64,000 bases of DNA from E44-bin32 sp034430615 (GCA_034430615.1 DAOUEJ010000010.1:28618-92617); one strand, 5' to 3'. Shown: positions 53,314 to 64,000, counted from the stretch's first letter. The notes: generated from the sequence alone by a model not told the origin. Numbers and translations: made by a program.

Positions 53314-54039
53314 TCACCAAATACCTGGAAAGAGACGGTACCTGACACGGTTCGCATATTCTCGATAGCCATCCAATTCCTCTAGCAGCATGCGGTCCTC
53401 AAAACAAGCCCTGATGACAAATAGCAAACAGATCAATGCTGAAGGGATCAAACCCCACAGGGATCCAAGCTGAAGTGGAATACAGATGACAAGGAGCTGG
53501 ATGGCTATATACATCGGATGGCGGACAAAAGAATAGGGTCCCGTCATAATGACCCTTTGCCCTCGATCGACCTGGATTCGTGCCCATCTTGAGGCGAATG
53601 CATTCTCGGCAATCGTTCGCCAAATCATCCAACCCGAAAATGCCATGCCCAGAAGCCCTGCTGCTTGTAAGATTGTGGGCACTACAGTCCAGTGATAGCG
53701 TTGAGCATCCAATCCTGAAACGATCAGGAGGGCAACGAGGAAGATCACGTAGAAAGCATTGATAATCTTATCCCACGACTTTACATTCGGACCGATTTTT
53801 CCTCGTTCCATTAATAAATCGGGGGCTTTCCTTATCCCCCAAATCATCACAGCAGCAAGATATATTAGGTAAAGCAAAACCAGGATCCAAGCCGAGACCC
53901 AATCCAAACCACCTGCAGAGACAAACAAGATCCCGGCCAGGACGCAGACAATGATTAGAATTTTGGAAATTCCTCGAATTATCTGCTTCCCCCCGCCAGC
54001 TGGGTTGGATCCGCTCGAAGGTTGAGCATGATCATTCAT
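53314..54039 (-). CDS. Isoprenylcysteine carboxyl methyltransferase-like membrane protein (copy 5)
   Basis: 241 residues, five to six helices, with VIMTGPYSFVRHPMYIAIQL and C-terminal LEELDGYREYANRVRYRLFP then GIW. Closest relative within the window is the gene at 25083, which shares YREYxxxxRYRLxPxIW, so these two likely arose from one family. Confidence 0.88.
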   Translation of the reverse strand: MNDHAQPSSGSNPAGGGKQIIRGISKILIIVCVLAGILFVSAGGLDWVSAWILVLLYLIYLAAVMIWGIRKAPDLLMERGKIGPNVKSWDKIINAFYVIFLVALLIVSGLDAQRYHWTVVPTILQAAGLLGMAFSGWMIWRTIAENAFASRWARIQVDRGQRVIMTGPYSFVRHPMYIAIQLLVICIPLQLGSLWGLIPSALICLLFVIRACFEDRMLLEELDGYREYANRVRYRLFPGIW

Positions 54040-54061
54040 GTGAACTTCTCGCCAGCATCTT

Positions 54062-54330
54062 CTTATGCGCTAGCATGGCCCCCTCTGGCTTCACGCAGCA
54101 CCCAGCGCGTCCGGTGGATCGCGCAGCATACAGCGTGGGCGTTTCACGTAGGTCACGAATTCTAGCCCCGCACTCCTCGGCCCATTGATAGAAAATCGCG
54201 CTGTAACGTCGCCAATGTCCTCGCACAGATCTTTCACCGTTCACCGCACGTCCCGCCTCGACGGGATCCATCTTGATCGTTCATCCAGCTGGACTGGACG
54301 GGGTCCGATTGTCCTATGCGGCTCCTTACG
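54062..54330 (-). repeat. Dispersed cassette-like repeat, copy R6
   Basis: In minus sense: GACCCCGTCCAGTCCAGCTG then GATGAACGATC and later GCGCTGGGTGCTGCGTGAAG. The first matches copy R4 (GACCCAGTCCAGTCAAGCTA), the second matches the right block of R4b. The left TAAC block is not obvious. Confidence 0.5.
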
Positions 54331-54361
54331 AAGCACCGCAGACATATAGTTTGACTCAGCT

Positions 54362-54745
54362 CTATGAATGCGCAATATTCTCCAACCTACGAGCGATCAA
54401 GAAGAGAATTACTGGGGGCACAACCAAAGCCCAGACGATCAAGAAATTCACCATCCAGCGCCCTTTCAAGATCACCCAAGCAAGCTCACGCAAGCACATC
54501 GTCCCGACCGTAATGATAGCCCCCACCGCCTCCCATCGCCAGGCAATTAGCACTCCTATAATGGCTATCCCCCAAAGACTCAAGAGGAACCAGTCCGCAA
54601 ATGGCACGGGCTCTGTGATGGAGGGATCCGGAGTGATCATTCTAAGGACAGCAAATGTAAAGAGCAGGAGACTCCAGATACGAGCAATCCAACGGATCAT
54701 CCTCGAAGAGATCAGGGTTAATCGAGTTGCACTCATTTGCTCCAT
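54362..54745 (-). CDS. Hypothetical membrane protein
   Basis: 127 residues, four helices (WIARIWSLLLFTFAVLRMIT, WFLLSLWGIAIIGVLIAW, VNFLIVWALVVPPVILFLIA) and a proline-rich start. No recognised family. Bounded by repeat copies on both sides. Confidence 0.68.
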   Translation of the reverse strand: MEQMSATRLTLISSRMIRWIARIWSLLLFTFAVLRMITPDPSITEPVPFADWFLLSLWGIAIIGVLIAWRWEAVGAIITVGTMCLRELAWVILKGRWMVNFLIVWALVVPPVILFLIARRLENIAHS

Positions 54746-54794
54746 CCCATCATCAAGTGTAACTAGCTATCACGTTACTGAGCATGCTGTTATG

Positions 54795-54926
54795 CAAAGA
54801 ACTCCGAGCTTCATGTACTAGCCAGTGGGCAGGTTGCGTCCAGAGGATCGTGCGCGGAGCACACTCTTGGTTGCCAGGCGCCTCTCCCTCGACCCTGCCT
54901 AGTGACAAGGCAGCGAGACGTTAGCA
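54795..54926 (-). repeat. Dispersed cassette-like repeat, copy R7
   Basis: In minus sense from 54926: TGCTAACGTCTCGCTGCCTT, GTCACTAGGCAGGGTCGAGG, then GAGAGGCGCCTGG. Hairpin GCCT-AGTGACA-AGGC with outer CTCG/CGAG. The stop of the gene above (54940) is 14 bases before. Confidence 0.6.
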
Positions 54927-54939
54927 CGTATTCGGGATC

Positions 54940-55425
54940 CTATGGATTTCGAGTAACACTCTCAACTGTAACGCTCGGAAGATATTCCCCTTGCTTATTA
55001 AATGTGTAAGTGTCAACGCGTCTTGGAAACCCAAGCTCCTCATCATATTCAACATTGCAAACCGGAAAGGGCATGCTAAATGCTCGGTTTCGAATGCATT
55101 CATTCCATATGCGAGTGAAAAGACCCTCGACTGTTAACTGCCTGAAGCTTTCGTGAGAGCAATTTCCATTCTTAGAATTCTTCGCCTCAACGATCTCCCC
55201 GCCTCTAACCAAGATGGTATTCCATCCCCCAGTACAGTCATTCATGGAATTGCTTTCCACAACCATCTCATATTCGCTGGGTTCTAGGCGTACCCACTTC
55301 TCCTGATTGCTTAGCAGCTTGGATCGAAAGCGAGATGTACGCAGCAAGAATGGCAATATTAAAATTGCCAAACCTATAACGGCTAATAATAACCAATGTG
55401 GGAGGTATCGGAATTGGAATCGCAT
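54940..55425 (-). CDS. Hypothetical protein with one N-terminal membrane anchor
   Basis: 161 residues: one helix (LPHWLLLAVIGLAILILPFL) then a globular part with three cysteines and VRLEPSEYEMVVESNSMNDC, TGGWNTILVRGGEIVEAKNS and TFNKQGEYLPSVTVESV. Family unknown (DUF6174-like pattern is possible but not certain). Confidence 0.65.
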   Translation of the reverse strand: MRFQFRYLPHWLLLAVIGLAILILPFLLRTSRFRSKLLSNQEKWVRLEPSEYEMVVESNSMNDCTGGWNTILVRGGEIVEAKNSKNGNCSHESFRQLTVEGLFTRIWNECIRNRAFSMPFPVCNVEYDEELGFPRRVDTYTFNKQGEYLPSVTVESVTRNP

Positions 55426-55512
55426 TATCAGGCATGCACCCTATATACGCTTGCAGCAGTATTCCAGAAGATTAACAAGGCGTGCAATCAACCTTAAGCG
55501 GAACGACCCCGC

Positions 55513-55690
55513 TTAGATCTTACAATGAAAAAGACCGGTGCCGAAGAACCAGGCTGGATTCCAAATCGCGCCTCGCAGCGCCTCATGCGGCTGCTCCCGG
55601 TCATACTCCTTCTGGAACCGATCGAACTTCTGCTGTGCCGAGCGCAGACTCGTCGCTTGCGGGATGGTCGCATCCCCGCCTTTGGTGAAC
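55513..55690 (-). mobile_element. Remnant of an IS481-family transposase (C-terminal end)
   Basis: One frame reads TIPQATSLRSAQQKFDRFQ, KEYDREQPHEALRGAIWNPA, WFFGTGLFHCKI and TAA at 55513. FDRFxxEYDxExPHEAL is the typical end of the IS481 DDE transposase core. Nothing of the catalytic part remains upstream. The tail sequence also occurs at 46162-46234. A relic rather than an active element. Confidence 0.7.
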
Positions 55691-55757
55691 CAGGGTATTC
55701 ATCTTGCTCCCTCTCCGCCGTTGCGATAGACTCCATGCATCCCCTCAGGAGTTATAT

Positions 55758-57137
55758 ATGTCCACCACCGATTCGAAGCGTCGTTTACCCAGTGTCCTGC
55801 TTGTTGGCTGCGCGATTACGGCCGTTTGCCTGATTGTCATTGTCGCCACCATCGCTGCCTTCTTTATCGTTCGTGGTCGCGGGGGAAAAGCCGCAGAGCC
55901 TACGATCGAGTACATCCTGGATACTTCACCCCGGATGGAGTCTCTCTCCAACGGAGACACACGCATCAGAGTAGCGCGCGGCATTATGGCCGAGATCGTG
56001 CGGACTGCTGACCCACGGCTAACGGCTGGGCTGAGGGTGTTCGGAACGGGAGCGCAACCGCAAGGCTGCCAGGACACCGACCTGGTCGTGCCCTTTGCCA
56101 CCGCCAACCAGGGGAAGATCGAAGGGCAACTGGGCGGCCTCGAGTCGGACCCCAATTCGGACTCCCCTGTGGCGCAGGCGATGATTGCCGCGATTAAAGA
56201 TATGGCCTCAACAGAAGGACCACATTCGATGGTCGTAGTAACGGGGGGTGCGGATAGCTGCAATCCAGAAGCCGCCGAGCTCATCCGCCAGGAAGCGGAG
56301 AAAGCCAAAATCGAGTTACGCGTCTTCGTCGTCGGCTTCGAGGTTCCTCAGGATGAACTTGAAGCCGTCAAAGCTCTGGTCGAGTTAATCCCAGGTGCCA
56401 CCTATGTGGACGCCCCGGAGGCAGCTTCATTAAGGGACGTTCTCTTCCGGATCCAGGTGGAAGTTGATCAGATGGTGACCGAGGCCGTCGAGGCCGAGCC
56501 CAGCGAGAGGACCGCGGCGACTGCATGCGATCACCCCTATATGCCCCTGCGGACCGGTGCGACTTGGAGCTATGCTGGCAATGAGGGCTCGCAAACATGG
56601 AGCATCACCAGCGCTAACGGCTCGGCAAATACGGCGACGGCAACGATGGACATTGCCGCACCGAGCGTCGATATGACCTCTCACTGGACCTGCGACCCCA
56701 GCGGAATCAACTCCTACGACTTCGGCAATCTCAGCGTCCTCGATTTCGGCGATGTCGCCAAGATGGATGTCATCGACAGTTCCGGCACCTGGCTTCCGTC
56801 CGCCGAGAACCTGACTCCTGGTTACTCTTGGAACAACGATTATACGACCGTCATCAGTGTCTCAGCCGGAGGGATCTCTTTAGACATCACAACGACGAGC
56901 TCTGAGACCTGGACTGTTTCCGGAGTGGAAATGGTTGTCGTCCCGGCCGGGACCTTTGATGCCCTGCGCATCGACGGGACGACGACGACGACGATAAGCG
57001 GGATGATGGTCAGTACGCCTGCTTTTTCGGCAAGCCAAAGCTATTGGTTTGCCGAAGGTGTTGGAATCGTTCGCTACACTACCCAAACCGAGGGTTACTC
57101 AGACAACAGTGAGTTGACGGCCTACTCGGTCCCGTAA
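55758..57137 (+). CDS. Membrane-anchored VWA-like protein
   Basis: 459 residues from the ATG at 55758 (AGGAG seven bases upstream). One N-terminal helix (VLLVGCAITAVCLIVIVATI) anchors an external VWA-like domain (about 45-260): IEYILDTSPRMES in the MIDAS position (DxS kept, next Ser is Arg), LRVFGTGAQPQGCQDTDLV, SMVVVTGGADSC, and ELRVFVVGFEVPQD. The C-terminal half is Ser/Thr-rich beta structure (TWSYAGNEGSQTWSI). Convergent with the Ser/Thr kinases downstream. Partner unknown. Confidence 0.83.
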   Translation: MSTTDSKRRLPSVLLVGCAITAVCLIVIVATIAAFFIVRGRGGKAAEPTIEYILDTSPRMESLSNGDTRIRVARGIMAEIVRTADPRLTAGLRVFGTGAQPQGCQDTDLVVPFATANQGKIEGQLGGLESDPNSDSPVAQAMIAAIKDMASTEGPHSMVVVTGGADSCNPEAAELIRQEAEKAKIELRVFVVGFEVPQDELEAVKALVELIPGATYVDAPEAASLRDVLFRIQVEVDQMVTEAVEAEPSERTAATACDHPYMPLRTGATWSYAGNEGSQTWSITSANGSANTATATMDIAAPSVDMTSHWTCDPSGINSYDFGNLSVLDFGDVAKMDVIDSSGTWLPSAENLTPGYSWNNDYTTVISVSAGGISLDITTTSSETWTVSGVEMVVVPAGTFDALRIDGTTTTTISGMMVSTPAFSASQSYWFAEGVGIVRYTTQTEGYSDNSELTAYSVP

Positions 57138-57215
57138 TTATCCTGGTTGCGCGAGTGGAAATGACCGGATCCACGGCTGGCAGATAGCGGCCTGTGGTAT
57201 TCGCTGGTTATCTTT

Positions 57216-58808
57216 CTAAGGGAGGTCGACCTGGAGTTCGTCGAAGGCCACGGTCAATTCACCGAGTTCGAATAACCCCGCCATTAGTGCCAGAGTACCG
57301 GAGGCAGGGGCTGGATCATCAGCCGCGGCGACCTGCGTTCCGTCAATTGCAAAACTGATGTGAGTCCCCTGGCAAATGAGCCGCAGCGTGCGCCAATCCA
57401 ACCCAACTGTCGCAGAACCCCCCACCGACGTCCAATCCTGCCAACGTTCCTGGGTACCGCTGACCATTCTCCACAGCGAGACCATGCCGTCGCCACGCAA
57501 CGCCGCCGCTACGTAGTTATCCTTATCCTGCCAGCGGCAAATGACGCCCATCTCGCTGAGCAGCGGACCGGCCAGTTGGCGAACCTGGACCGTGATGGCA
57601 AGGTCTTGCTGCTCCAACCCGCGGTAGGGCGAATACCACTCGATGCCAGGTTGGACCTTAATTTGAAGCTGGCCATCTATATACCCGACCTGGCCGTCAC
57701 TGTCCTGGCTGGTGGCAAAGCCACTGGAGGGATCGGAGAACCCATCAGCGAACGGGATCGCCCGCGCGGCTGGGACCGTGGTTACGACGCTCGCCGCCGT
57801 GGGTTCCAACTTGCTGGACGTTGCGGCCGCCGTCGGGGAGGAAACCCGCCCGGCTATACCGCCTCCTACAATCCCAAGGCCAACCAGGCAGAGCGCGGTG
57901 GCGGCGAGTCCGACGCCCACCATCCAGGTGCGGGAGAATCTCCTCGCCGGCCTATCATCAACTGTTGGTACGGCAATTGTCTCAAGATCAGCGACATCGG
58001 TTGTTCCAGCACCACACTGGATGTTCAGTGCGAAATCGCCTGCCGACTTGGGACGATCCTGTGGCAACTTGGCCATCCCAGCAACTATGGCCGCATCGAC
58101 TGCGGCCGGCAGTGTGGGCAGCAGCATTCGGGGGGAAGGGATCGGGTCGTTCATATGACGGACCATCATCCCGAGTGCTGTATCGGCCTCGTAAGGTTTC
58201 TTCCCCGTAAGCATTTCAAAGGTTGTGGCGGCCAACGAGTAAATATCCGAGCGTGCGACCGGGGCTTCGCCGCGTGCCTGTTCGGGGGAAGCATATGCCG
58301 CGCTGCCGCTACGCGGCGCGGCCTGCAGATCCACCATGGTTGCGGCGATACCGAAGTCACCCAGGTAGATATTGTCGATTTCATCAAGGAGAAGGTTGCT
58401 CGGCTTTACGTCGCGATGGATGATGCCACGTCGATGAGCCGTGTCGAGTGCGTCGGCGACGTCGGTGATCCAGCGGAGAGCGGTATTGATCTCGATCGGA
58501 CCTGACTTCAGCCTATCAGCCACCGTGCCGCCGCTCAGGAAGCGCACCACCAGGTATGGAACACCATTGTGCTCGCCGAAGTCGTAGAGCGGGACGATAT
58601 GGGGGTGCTCCAACTGTCCGAGAGTCGCCGCTTCGTGGCGAAAGCCCCTCAAGCGGCTTTCATCGACGCTGCCCATGGTCAGGAGTTTGATGGCGACAGG
58701 TCTGTGGGTGGTGAGCTGCTCGGCACGGTACACCCGACCCATGCCGCCCTTCCCAATCAAACCCTGGACAATATATCCGGGGATGTCAAAGGGGAGAGTC
58801 TCGGTCAT
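57216..58808 (-). CDS. Hanks-type Ser/Thr protein kinase with extracellular LamG-like domain
   Basis: 530 residues. Kinase domain at about 10-270: GLIGKGGMGRVYRAEQLTTH, HRDVKPSNLLLDEIDNIYLG and DFG (GDFGIAAT), with a P+1 region AYASPEQARGE. A single TM (about 297-318: VGLAATALCLVGLGIVGGGI) leads to an external jelly-roll domain (350-530) with IEWYSPYRGLEQQDLAITVQ, similar to LamG/concanavalin-like or DUF1080 modules that bind sugars. Likely senses an external ligand. Second kinase lies just upstream. Confidence 0.9.
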   Translation of the reverse strand: MTETLPFDIPGYIVQGLIGKGGMGRVYRAEQLTTHRPVAIKLLTMGSVDESRLRGFRHEAATLGQLEHPHIVPLYDFGEHNGVPYLVVRFLSGGTVADRLKSGPIEINTALRWITDVADALDTAHRRGIIHRDVKPSNLLLDEIDNIYLGDFGIAATMVDLQAAPRSGSAAYASPEQARGEAPVARSDIYSLAATTFEMLTGKKPYEADTALGMMVRHMNDPIPSPRMLLPTLPAAVDAAIVAGMAKLPQDRPKSAGDFALNIQCGAGTTDVADLETIAVPTVDDRPARRFSRTWMVGVGLAATALCLVGLGIVGGGIAGRVSSPTAAATSSKLEPTAASVVTTVPAARAIPFADGFSDPSSGFATSQDSDGQVGYIDGQLQIKVQPGIEWYSPYRGLEQQDLAITVQVRQLAGPLLSEMGVICRWQDKDNYVAAALRGDGMVSLWRMVSGTQERWQDWTSVGGSATVGLDWRTLRLICQGTHISFAIDGTQVAAADDPAPASGTLALMAGLFELGELTVAFDELQVDLP

Positions 58809-58971
58809 ACGTTGGCCCTGGGAAACTCCCAGGTAAACCCTAACCGGTCTGCCTCAGCGGGCTTTTTCCCCGATGTGATCGTGACCGGTGTTACGCGATC
58901 GACGACACCGCGCCGTAGAGCAGGGATCTGGCTGAATTGCAGTCGGTTGAATTCTCTTCGGCTTGAGTGCT

Positions 58972-60915
<1,944 letters not shown>

Positions 60916-61243
60916 ACTGAATGCACCTATTGAGATGGGCAAGTATACCCCTGCTCCGGCGCAGATCGATAGACGACGAGAAGGGGCGGCTGCTACCCGT
61001 AAATTACGCCACGCCGTCCGCCGCTCACCCGGCGCAGTCGCGCACCTATATATTTTTTTAGCTGCGTCCCCAGCAAGCCCCGAGCGATGCCGAGGGAACC
61101 CCTTCCAGCTAGATGCTAGGCTGCAATTAACTTTCCCACTCCGGTAGTGTGTACTCGACTACTTCTTCCTGAAGTCGATCAAGGTACGCAAGAAAGAAGC
61201 TAAATCGACGATGCGCCATCTGCCTTCCAGTTTTAGTCCAGAA
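60916..61243. other. Intergenic stretch
   Basis: About 330 bases without a gene. Contains a T8 run near 61053-61060 and the GC-rich CCCCAGCAAGCCCCGAGCG at about 61070. It should include the promoter for the propeller kinase, not located. Confidence 0.4.
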
Positions 61244-61819
61244 TTAATCCTTGAAGAACTCTGCACGCTGGAATGTAGGACCCTCAAATAATTCTCTGCG
61301 AGCTTTAAAATTAAGCTTTCGTTGCTCGCCAAGATACATCAATCCCCTGGTAATCGCACTCGCTCCTAATTTGTCAAGAATGTCTGCCTCAACAAGTACT
61401 TTTCCTTCCCAGGAGAGCTACTCACCCTGTTCAGCAAGTGATAGATCACCAAAGTCAGTCCCGTGCTCTGCGATTGCCAGACTCACTCGATTCACAAGGA
61501 CTGGATCGAATCCCTTCTCTGTAAGAAATTCAGTTGCCATGTCTGAGCTAACTTGACCGTGGATGGAATGATCACATGTAAACATGGATACATCATGCAG
61601 AAGAGCGGCCACCTTCACTACGGCTGCATCTTCATCCGATGCCCCCTCCCCTTCAAGGATCTTCTGTGCATTTTGAAAGACATTCAGTGTATGGTGCCAG
61701 CGATGGGCTGCGGCTCGAGGAAAAGACCTAAGCTACTCCTGCTGGCTAGCTACTGCGCTCTCAGAAAGGAAATCCCGAACATGTTCAGCAATTATGAGAA
61801 GATCATTGTTGTCAATCAT
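61244..61819 (-). pseudogene. HD-domain phosphohydrolase-like gene with two in-frame TAG codons
   Basis: ATG at 61819 (GAGGG upstream), 192 codons in one frame to TAA at 61244. MIDNNDLLIIAEHVRDFLSE, then TAG at codon 29 (61733-61735), LRSFPRAAAHRWHHTLNVFQ, VVKVAALLHDVSMFTCDHSI (HD motif), VSLAIAEHGTDFGDLSLAEQ, GE, TAG at codon 134 (61418-61420), LSWEGKVLVEADILDKLGAS. Family: HD nucleotide phosphohydrolase. Both TAG codons are at sites where Trp would fit. Repeat copy R4 precedes the start. Confidence 0.72.
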
Positions 61820-61843
61820 GCAGACCCTCTTTTAATGGATGAC

Positions 61844-62103
61844 AACTTAACAGCGTCGTGCATCGTAAAGCACACAGCGCAGCAGCATTGGGGCATTCAC
61901 TCTGGCCAGGAAATCCCGGCCTGCCTCGCCGCCCCATCGATAGCATATCGCACCGTATCGCTCATCCCGAAGTTGTTACAGGACCATCCGCTATTCGGCC
62001 AGCGCCGATCGTTCATCTAGCTTGACTGGACTGGGTCTTGCATGTTCTTAGCAGGATCCCCGGTCGCCTCCCGTTCACCTGATGATTCTACAGGGCAGTG
62101 AGA
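61844..62103 (-). repeat. Dispersed cassette-like repeat, copy R4
   Basis: In minus sense from 62103: AGTCTCACTGCCCTGTAGAA, TCATCAGGTGAACGGGAGGC, GACCGGGGATCCTGCTAAGA, ACATGCAAGACCCAGTCC, then TGCGATATGCTATCGATGGG, CCTGGCCAGAGTGAATGCCC, CGCTGTGTGCTTTACGATGC and CGACGCTGTTAAGT, a full GTTRRRY-type end. The HD gene starts 25 bases later. About 260 bases, the most complete copy. Confidence 0.7.
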
Positions 62104-62196
62104 CTTTTGGAAGCATCAGGCCCTGTCGCGACAACAACCCAAGTGGGAGACCTCGGCATCGACAGTCGAGAAGAACACCGGCGTTGTAGCGGATCA

Positions 62197-63237
62197 TCAG
62201 CCTGTCCAGACTCCTGCGTCAGGTTCATCGTTGACCAGCACGATTCGATACCGAGCCTTGTTCTGCCTGACCCTCTGAATCGCGTCGTTTACCCGCGACA
62301 TGGGCATCAGTTCAATCTCGGGCTCGATGCCATGGTCCTGCGCGAACATCAGCATCTCGCGCATTGTCGCTCGATTGCCAAGGAATGAGCCAGTGATCGA
62401 AAGCTCGTGCGCCACGAGATCAGTTGAATTGAGCGACACATCCGGGAATCCGAGCAAGACCAGCCTACCTTTCTTCTTCAAGGTCATGAGCAGAGCCTCC
62501 CAGCTAACCACGCCACTTGCCGTGCACATCAGCAGGTCGAAACGGAAATCGAGCTCTCCCAAGCTGGCTTGGTCGTTCATGTCAATAAAATCATCTGCAC
62601 CATAGGCAAGCGCTTGCTCTTTCTTGCCTGGGGAGGACGAAATCGCCGTGACCTCGCACCCAAGGGCATGCGCGAATTGGATAGCCAGGTGGCCCAGGCC
62701 TCCTACACCGACAACGGCGATTCTCTGTGTGGATCCAGTCCCGTACATCCGAAGTGGAGAATAGACAGTGACACCTGCACACATGAGCACAGCTGCGACC
62801 TGGGAGGGCATGGCCGAAGGCACAGGATACGCGAATCGGCCATCTACAACGACAGAAGACGAGAAACCACCATAGGGGACCCACGTTCCCGATGGAACGA
62901 TGTCCACACAGAGCTGCTCCTCTCCCTGCAAACACCACTCGCACTGTCGGCAAGACCGGCCCTGCCACCCTATGCCGACCCGGTCGCCGATCTTCAGCTC
63001 CGAGACCGCGGGGCCAACAGATGAGACGTACCCAACGATCTCGTGACCGGGCACGAAGGGGAAGTCGACTATCCCGTAGTAGTTGTCTATAGCGTGGATG
63101 TCAGTGTGGCACACACCGCAGTGGGTGATAGAAACGCGGACATCCTTCTCCCCGAGTTCCGGTGATCGGTATTCGAATGGCTCGAGCGGTTGTCCTACCG
63201 CATTCGCGGCGTATCCAGATACCCTCAACTCAGCCAT
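62197..63237 (-). CDS. Zinc-dependent alcohol dehydrogenase (CAD/YahK-like)
   Basis: 346 residues from the ATG at 63237 (GAGGAGG eight bases upstream). Catalytic Zn ligands in THCGVCHTDIH and GHEIVG, structural Zn in CRQCEWCLQGEEQLC, Rossmann motif IAVVGVGGLGHLAIQFAHAL. Cinnamyl-alcohol/aldehyde reductase group (YahK-like), NADP-dependent by family. Complete and normal length. Confidence 0.92.
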   Translation of the reverse strand: MAELRVSGYAANAVGQPLEPFEYRSPELGEKDVRVSITHCGVCHTDIHAIDNYYGIVDFPFVPGHEIVGYVSSVGPAVSELKIGDRVGIGWQGRSCRQCEWCLQGEEQLCVDIVPSGTWVPYGGFSSSVVVDGRFAYPVPSAMPSQVAAVLMCAGVTVYSPLRMYGTGSTQRIAVVGVGGLGHLAIQFAHALGCEVTAISSSPGKKEQALAYGADDFIDMNDQASLGELDFRFDLLMCTASGVVSWEALLMTLKKKGRLVLLGFPDVSLNSTDLVAHELSITGSFLGNRATMREMLMFAQDHGIEPEIELMPMSRVNDAIQRVRQNKARYRIVLVNDEPDAGVWTG

Positions 63238-63295
63238 TGGATATACCTCCTCAATTTCACGGTGCCCTTCCACAACAGGATCCAAAGACCTGGAC

Positions 63296-63652
63296 TCATA
63301 GTCTCGAGCTTCGCGGAGTGTCTAAAGGTACGCGAAGCACACAGCTAGGAGGTGCCGGGGCAATCACAAGGGCTGCGAATGCCAAACCCGCACCAAGGAT
63401 CCCAAGCGCGACAGAGAGATCACCCGTTCGCTGAACCCAGAGGCCAAAGATCAGAAGTATTGCAACGAAGTAAAGGGTAAAACCTGCGATCTTTCTTACG
63501 CTATAGATATACGGGCTATCGTCGAGGAAACGAGATAGCACCAACCATTGAAATATCCATCGGAGGACAGAACTGCCAATCAGAATAAGGACAGTTGCGA
63601 TTAACCGACGGTATACATCATTGCTCCAGATATCGACTAAAAATTGATTCAT
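63296..63652 (-). pseudogene. MscS-like mechanosensitive channel gene truncated at a repeat copy
   Basis: From the ATG at 63652 (MNQFLVDIWSNDVYRRLIAT) come three helices, ending LSVALGILGAGLAFAALVIA, the start of the MscS pore helix (GAGLAFA...). Instead of the channel's C-terminal domain it continues PAPPSCVLRVPLDTPRSSRL and stops at 63296. That tail is encoded by the repeat-like block at 63300-63362, so the gene was cut there by a rearrangement. Confidence 0.75.
63300..63362 (-). repeat. Fragment of the dispersed repeat (right block)
   Basis: In minus sense CACCTCCTAGCTGTGTGCTT, CGCGTACCTTTAGACACTCC and GCGAAGCTCGAGAC: the GTGCTTCGCG...GCGAAGCTCGA block found at the right end of other copies (R3, R4b, R6 and the copy at the window end). 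Confidence 0.6.
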
Positions 63653-63767
63653 GTTGTATTTATCCGAGGTTCTATTTTTCAATTGAATGTAATTTGTGCT
63701 AGAAATTATAGGCCTATTTGCCAATAGATCCCGATAATCCCAGCTGTTCCATGCAATTGGGTGTATG

Positions 63768-64000
63768 ACTGGCTAAGAGCCACGAGCTTCTCGGAGCTCA
63801 CAGCGTGTCGCGAAGCATCCAGAGGAGTGGCGCCGGGACATTTCCTATTGGCCATTAATACACGCCGCCACTACCCACTTCATCGCTAACAAATCGTACC
63901 GAATATTTAGTCCTGCACGTTCTTAGCAGGATCCCTCGTGAAGCACACAGGAGGTGTGGTCGCCTCTCGAAGATCCCGCGTTCTACACGGGGCAGCGAGA
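63768..64000 (-). repeat. Dispersed cassette-like repeat, copy R8 (cut by window end)
   Basis: In minus sense from 64000: TCTCGCTGCCCCGTGTAGAA, hairpin CCCG-CGTTCTACA-CGGG, GAGAGGCGACC, GGATCCTGCTAAGAACGTGC, later GGATGCTTCGCGACACGCTG and TGAGCTCCGAGAAGCTCG. Same order of blocks as R4. It lies upstream of the truncated MscS-like gene. Confidence 0.65.

Overview
The window looks like a chromosomal segment of a Chloroflexi (Anaerolineae-like) bacterium. This is an inference from gene content: a mevalonate kinase paired with isopentenyl phosphate kinase, a pantoate-type PanB beside an antiquitin-like aldehyde dehydrogenase, a LysW-like zinc ribbon, Pro/Thr-linker lipoproteins, two Hanks-type Ser/Thr kinases with sensor ectodomains, and many small integral-membrane and GNAT/Nudix/SnoaL-type proteins. 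No rRNA, tRNA, CRISPR array, phage or integrase gene was seen.

1-17 kb is ordinary, mostly housekeeping DNA: a partial flippase-like membrane protein, TlyA, an overlapping UbiA-mvk-ipk isoprenoid operon, panB, an unrecognised 422-residue protein, an ALDH7-type dehydrogenase with a clear terminator, a lipoprotein, a LysE exporter, an atypical response regulator, the LysW-like protein, RNase PH, an M3 oligopeptidase, a hydrolase, a cation diffusion facilitator and a GNAT.

17-42 kb is a long run of short single-domain genes, nearly all on the minus strand: CDP-alcohol phosphotransferase, MFS, TspO-like, lipase, RidA, methyltransferases, four of six ICMT/DUF1295-like membrane enzymes, Nudix, HsmA, PIG-V-like mannosyltransferase, hemolysin III, DoxX and others. 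Intact genes are interleaved with broken ones (TfoX, MaoC, DUF2277, DUF4287, DinB, a lipoprotein and a small membrane protein).

42-64 kb continues the same style, but here several intergenic gaps hold copies of a dispersed repeat of about 100-270 bp. In minus-strand sense its left edge carries (C)TAAC plus a GTCTCGCTGCCCTGT-like hairpin, and its right edge carries GCTTCGCGAAG...GTT. The stop codon of the upstream gene lies inside the TAAC edge in several copies, and the next gene starts shortly after the right edge. This resembles an integron cassette array lacking an integrase (attC-like elements), although the elements are longer and less regular than classical attC sites. The cargo includes a methyltransferase, two Nudix-type or membrane proteins, an aminoglycoside-phosphotransferase-like protein, GNATs, TrmO, an HD protein and a truncated MscS. 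A separate signalling block (55.7-60.9 kb) holds a VWA-like protein and the two Ser/Thr kinases.

The most striking features are the cassette-like repeats, and the number of accessory genes that remain in frame except for isolated stop codons, mostly where Trp seems expected (TGG to TGA or TAG), alongside single-base frameshifts. TGA and TAG are both used as normal stops by intact genes here, so a genome-wide code change is not supported.
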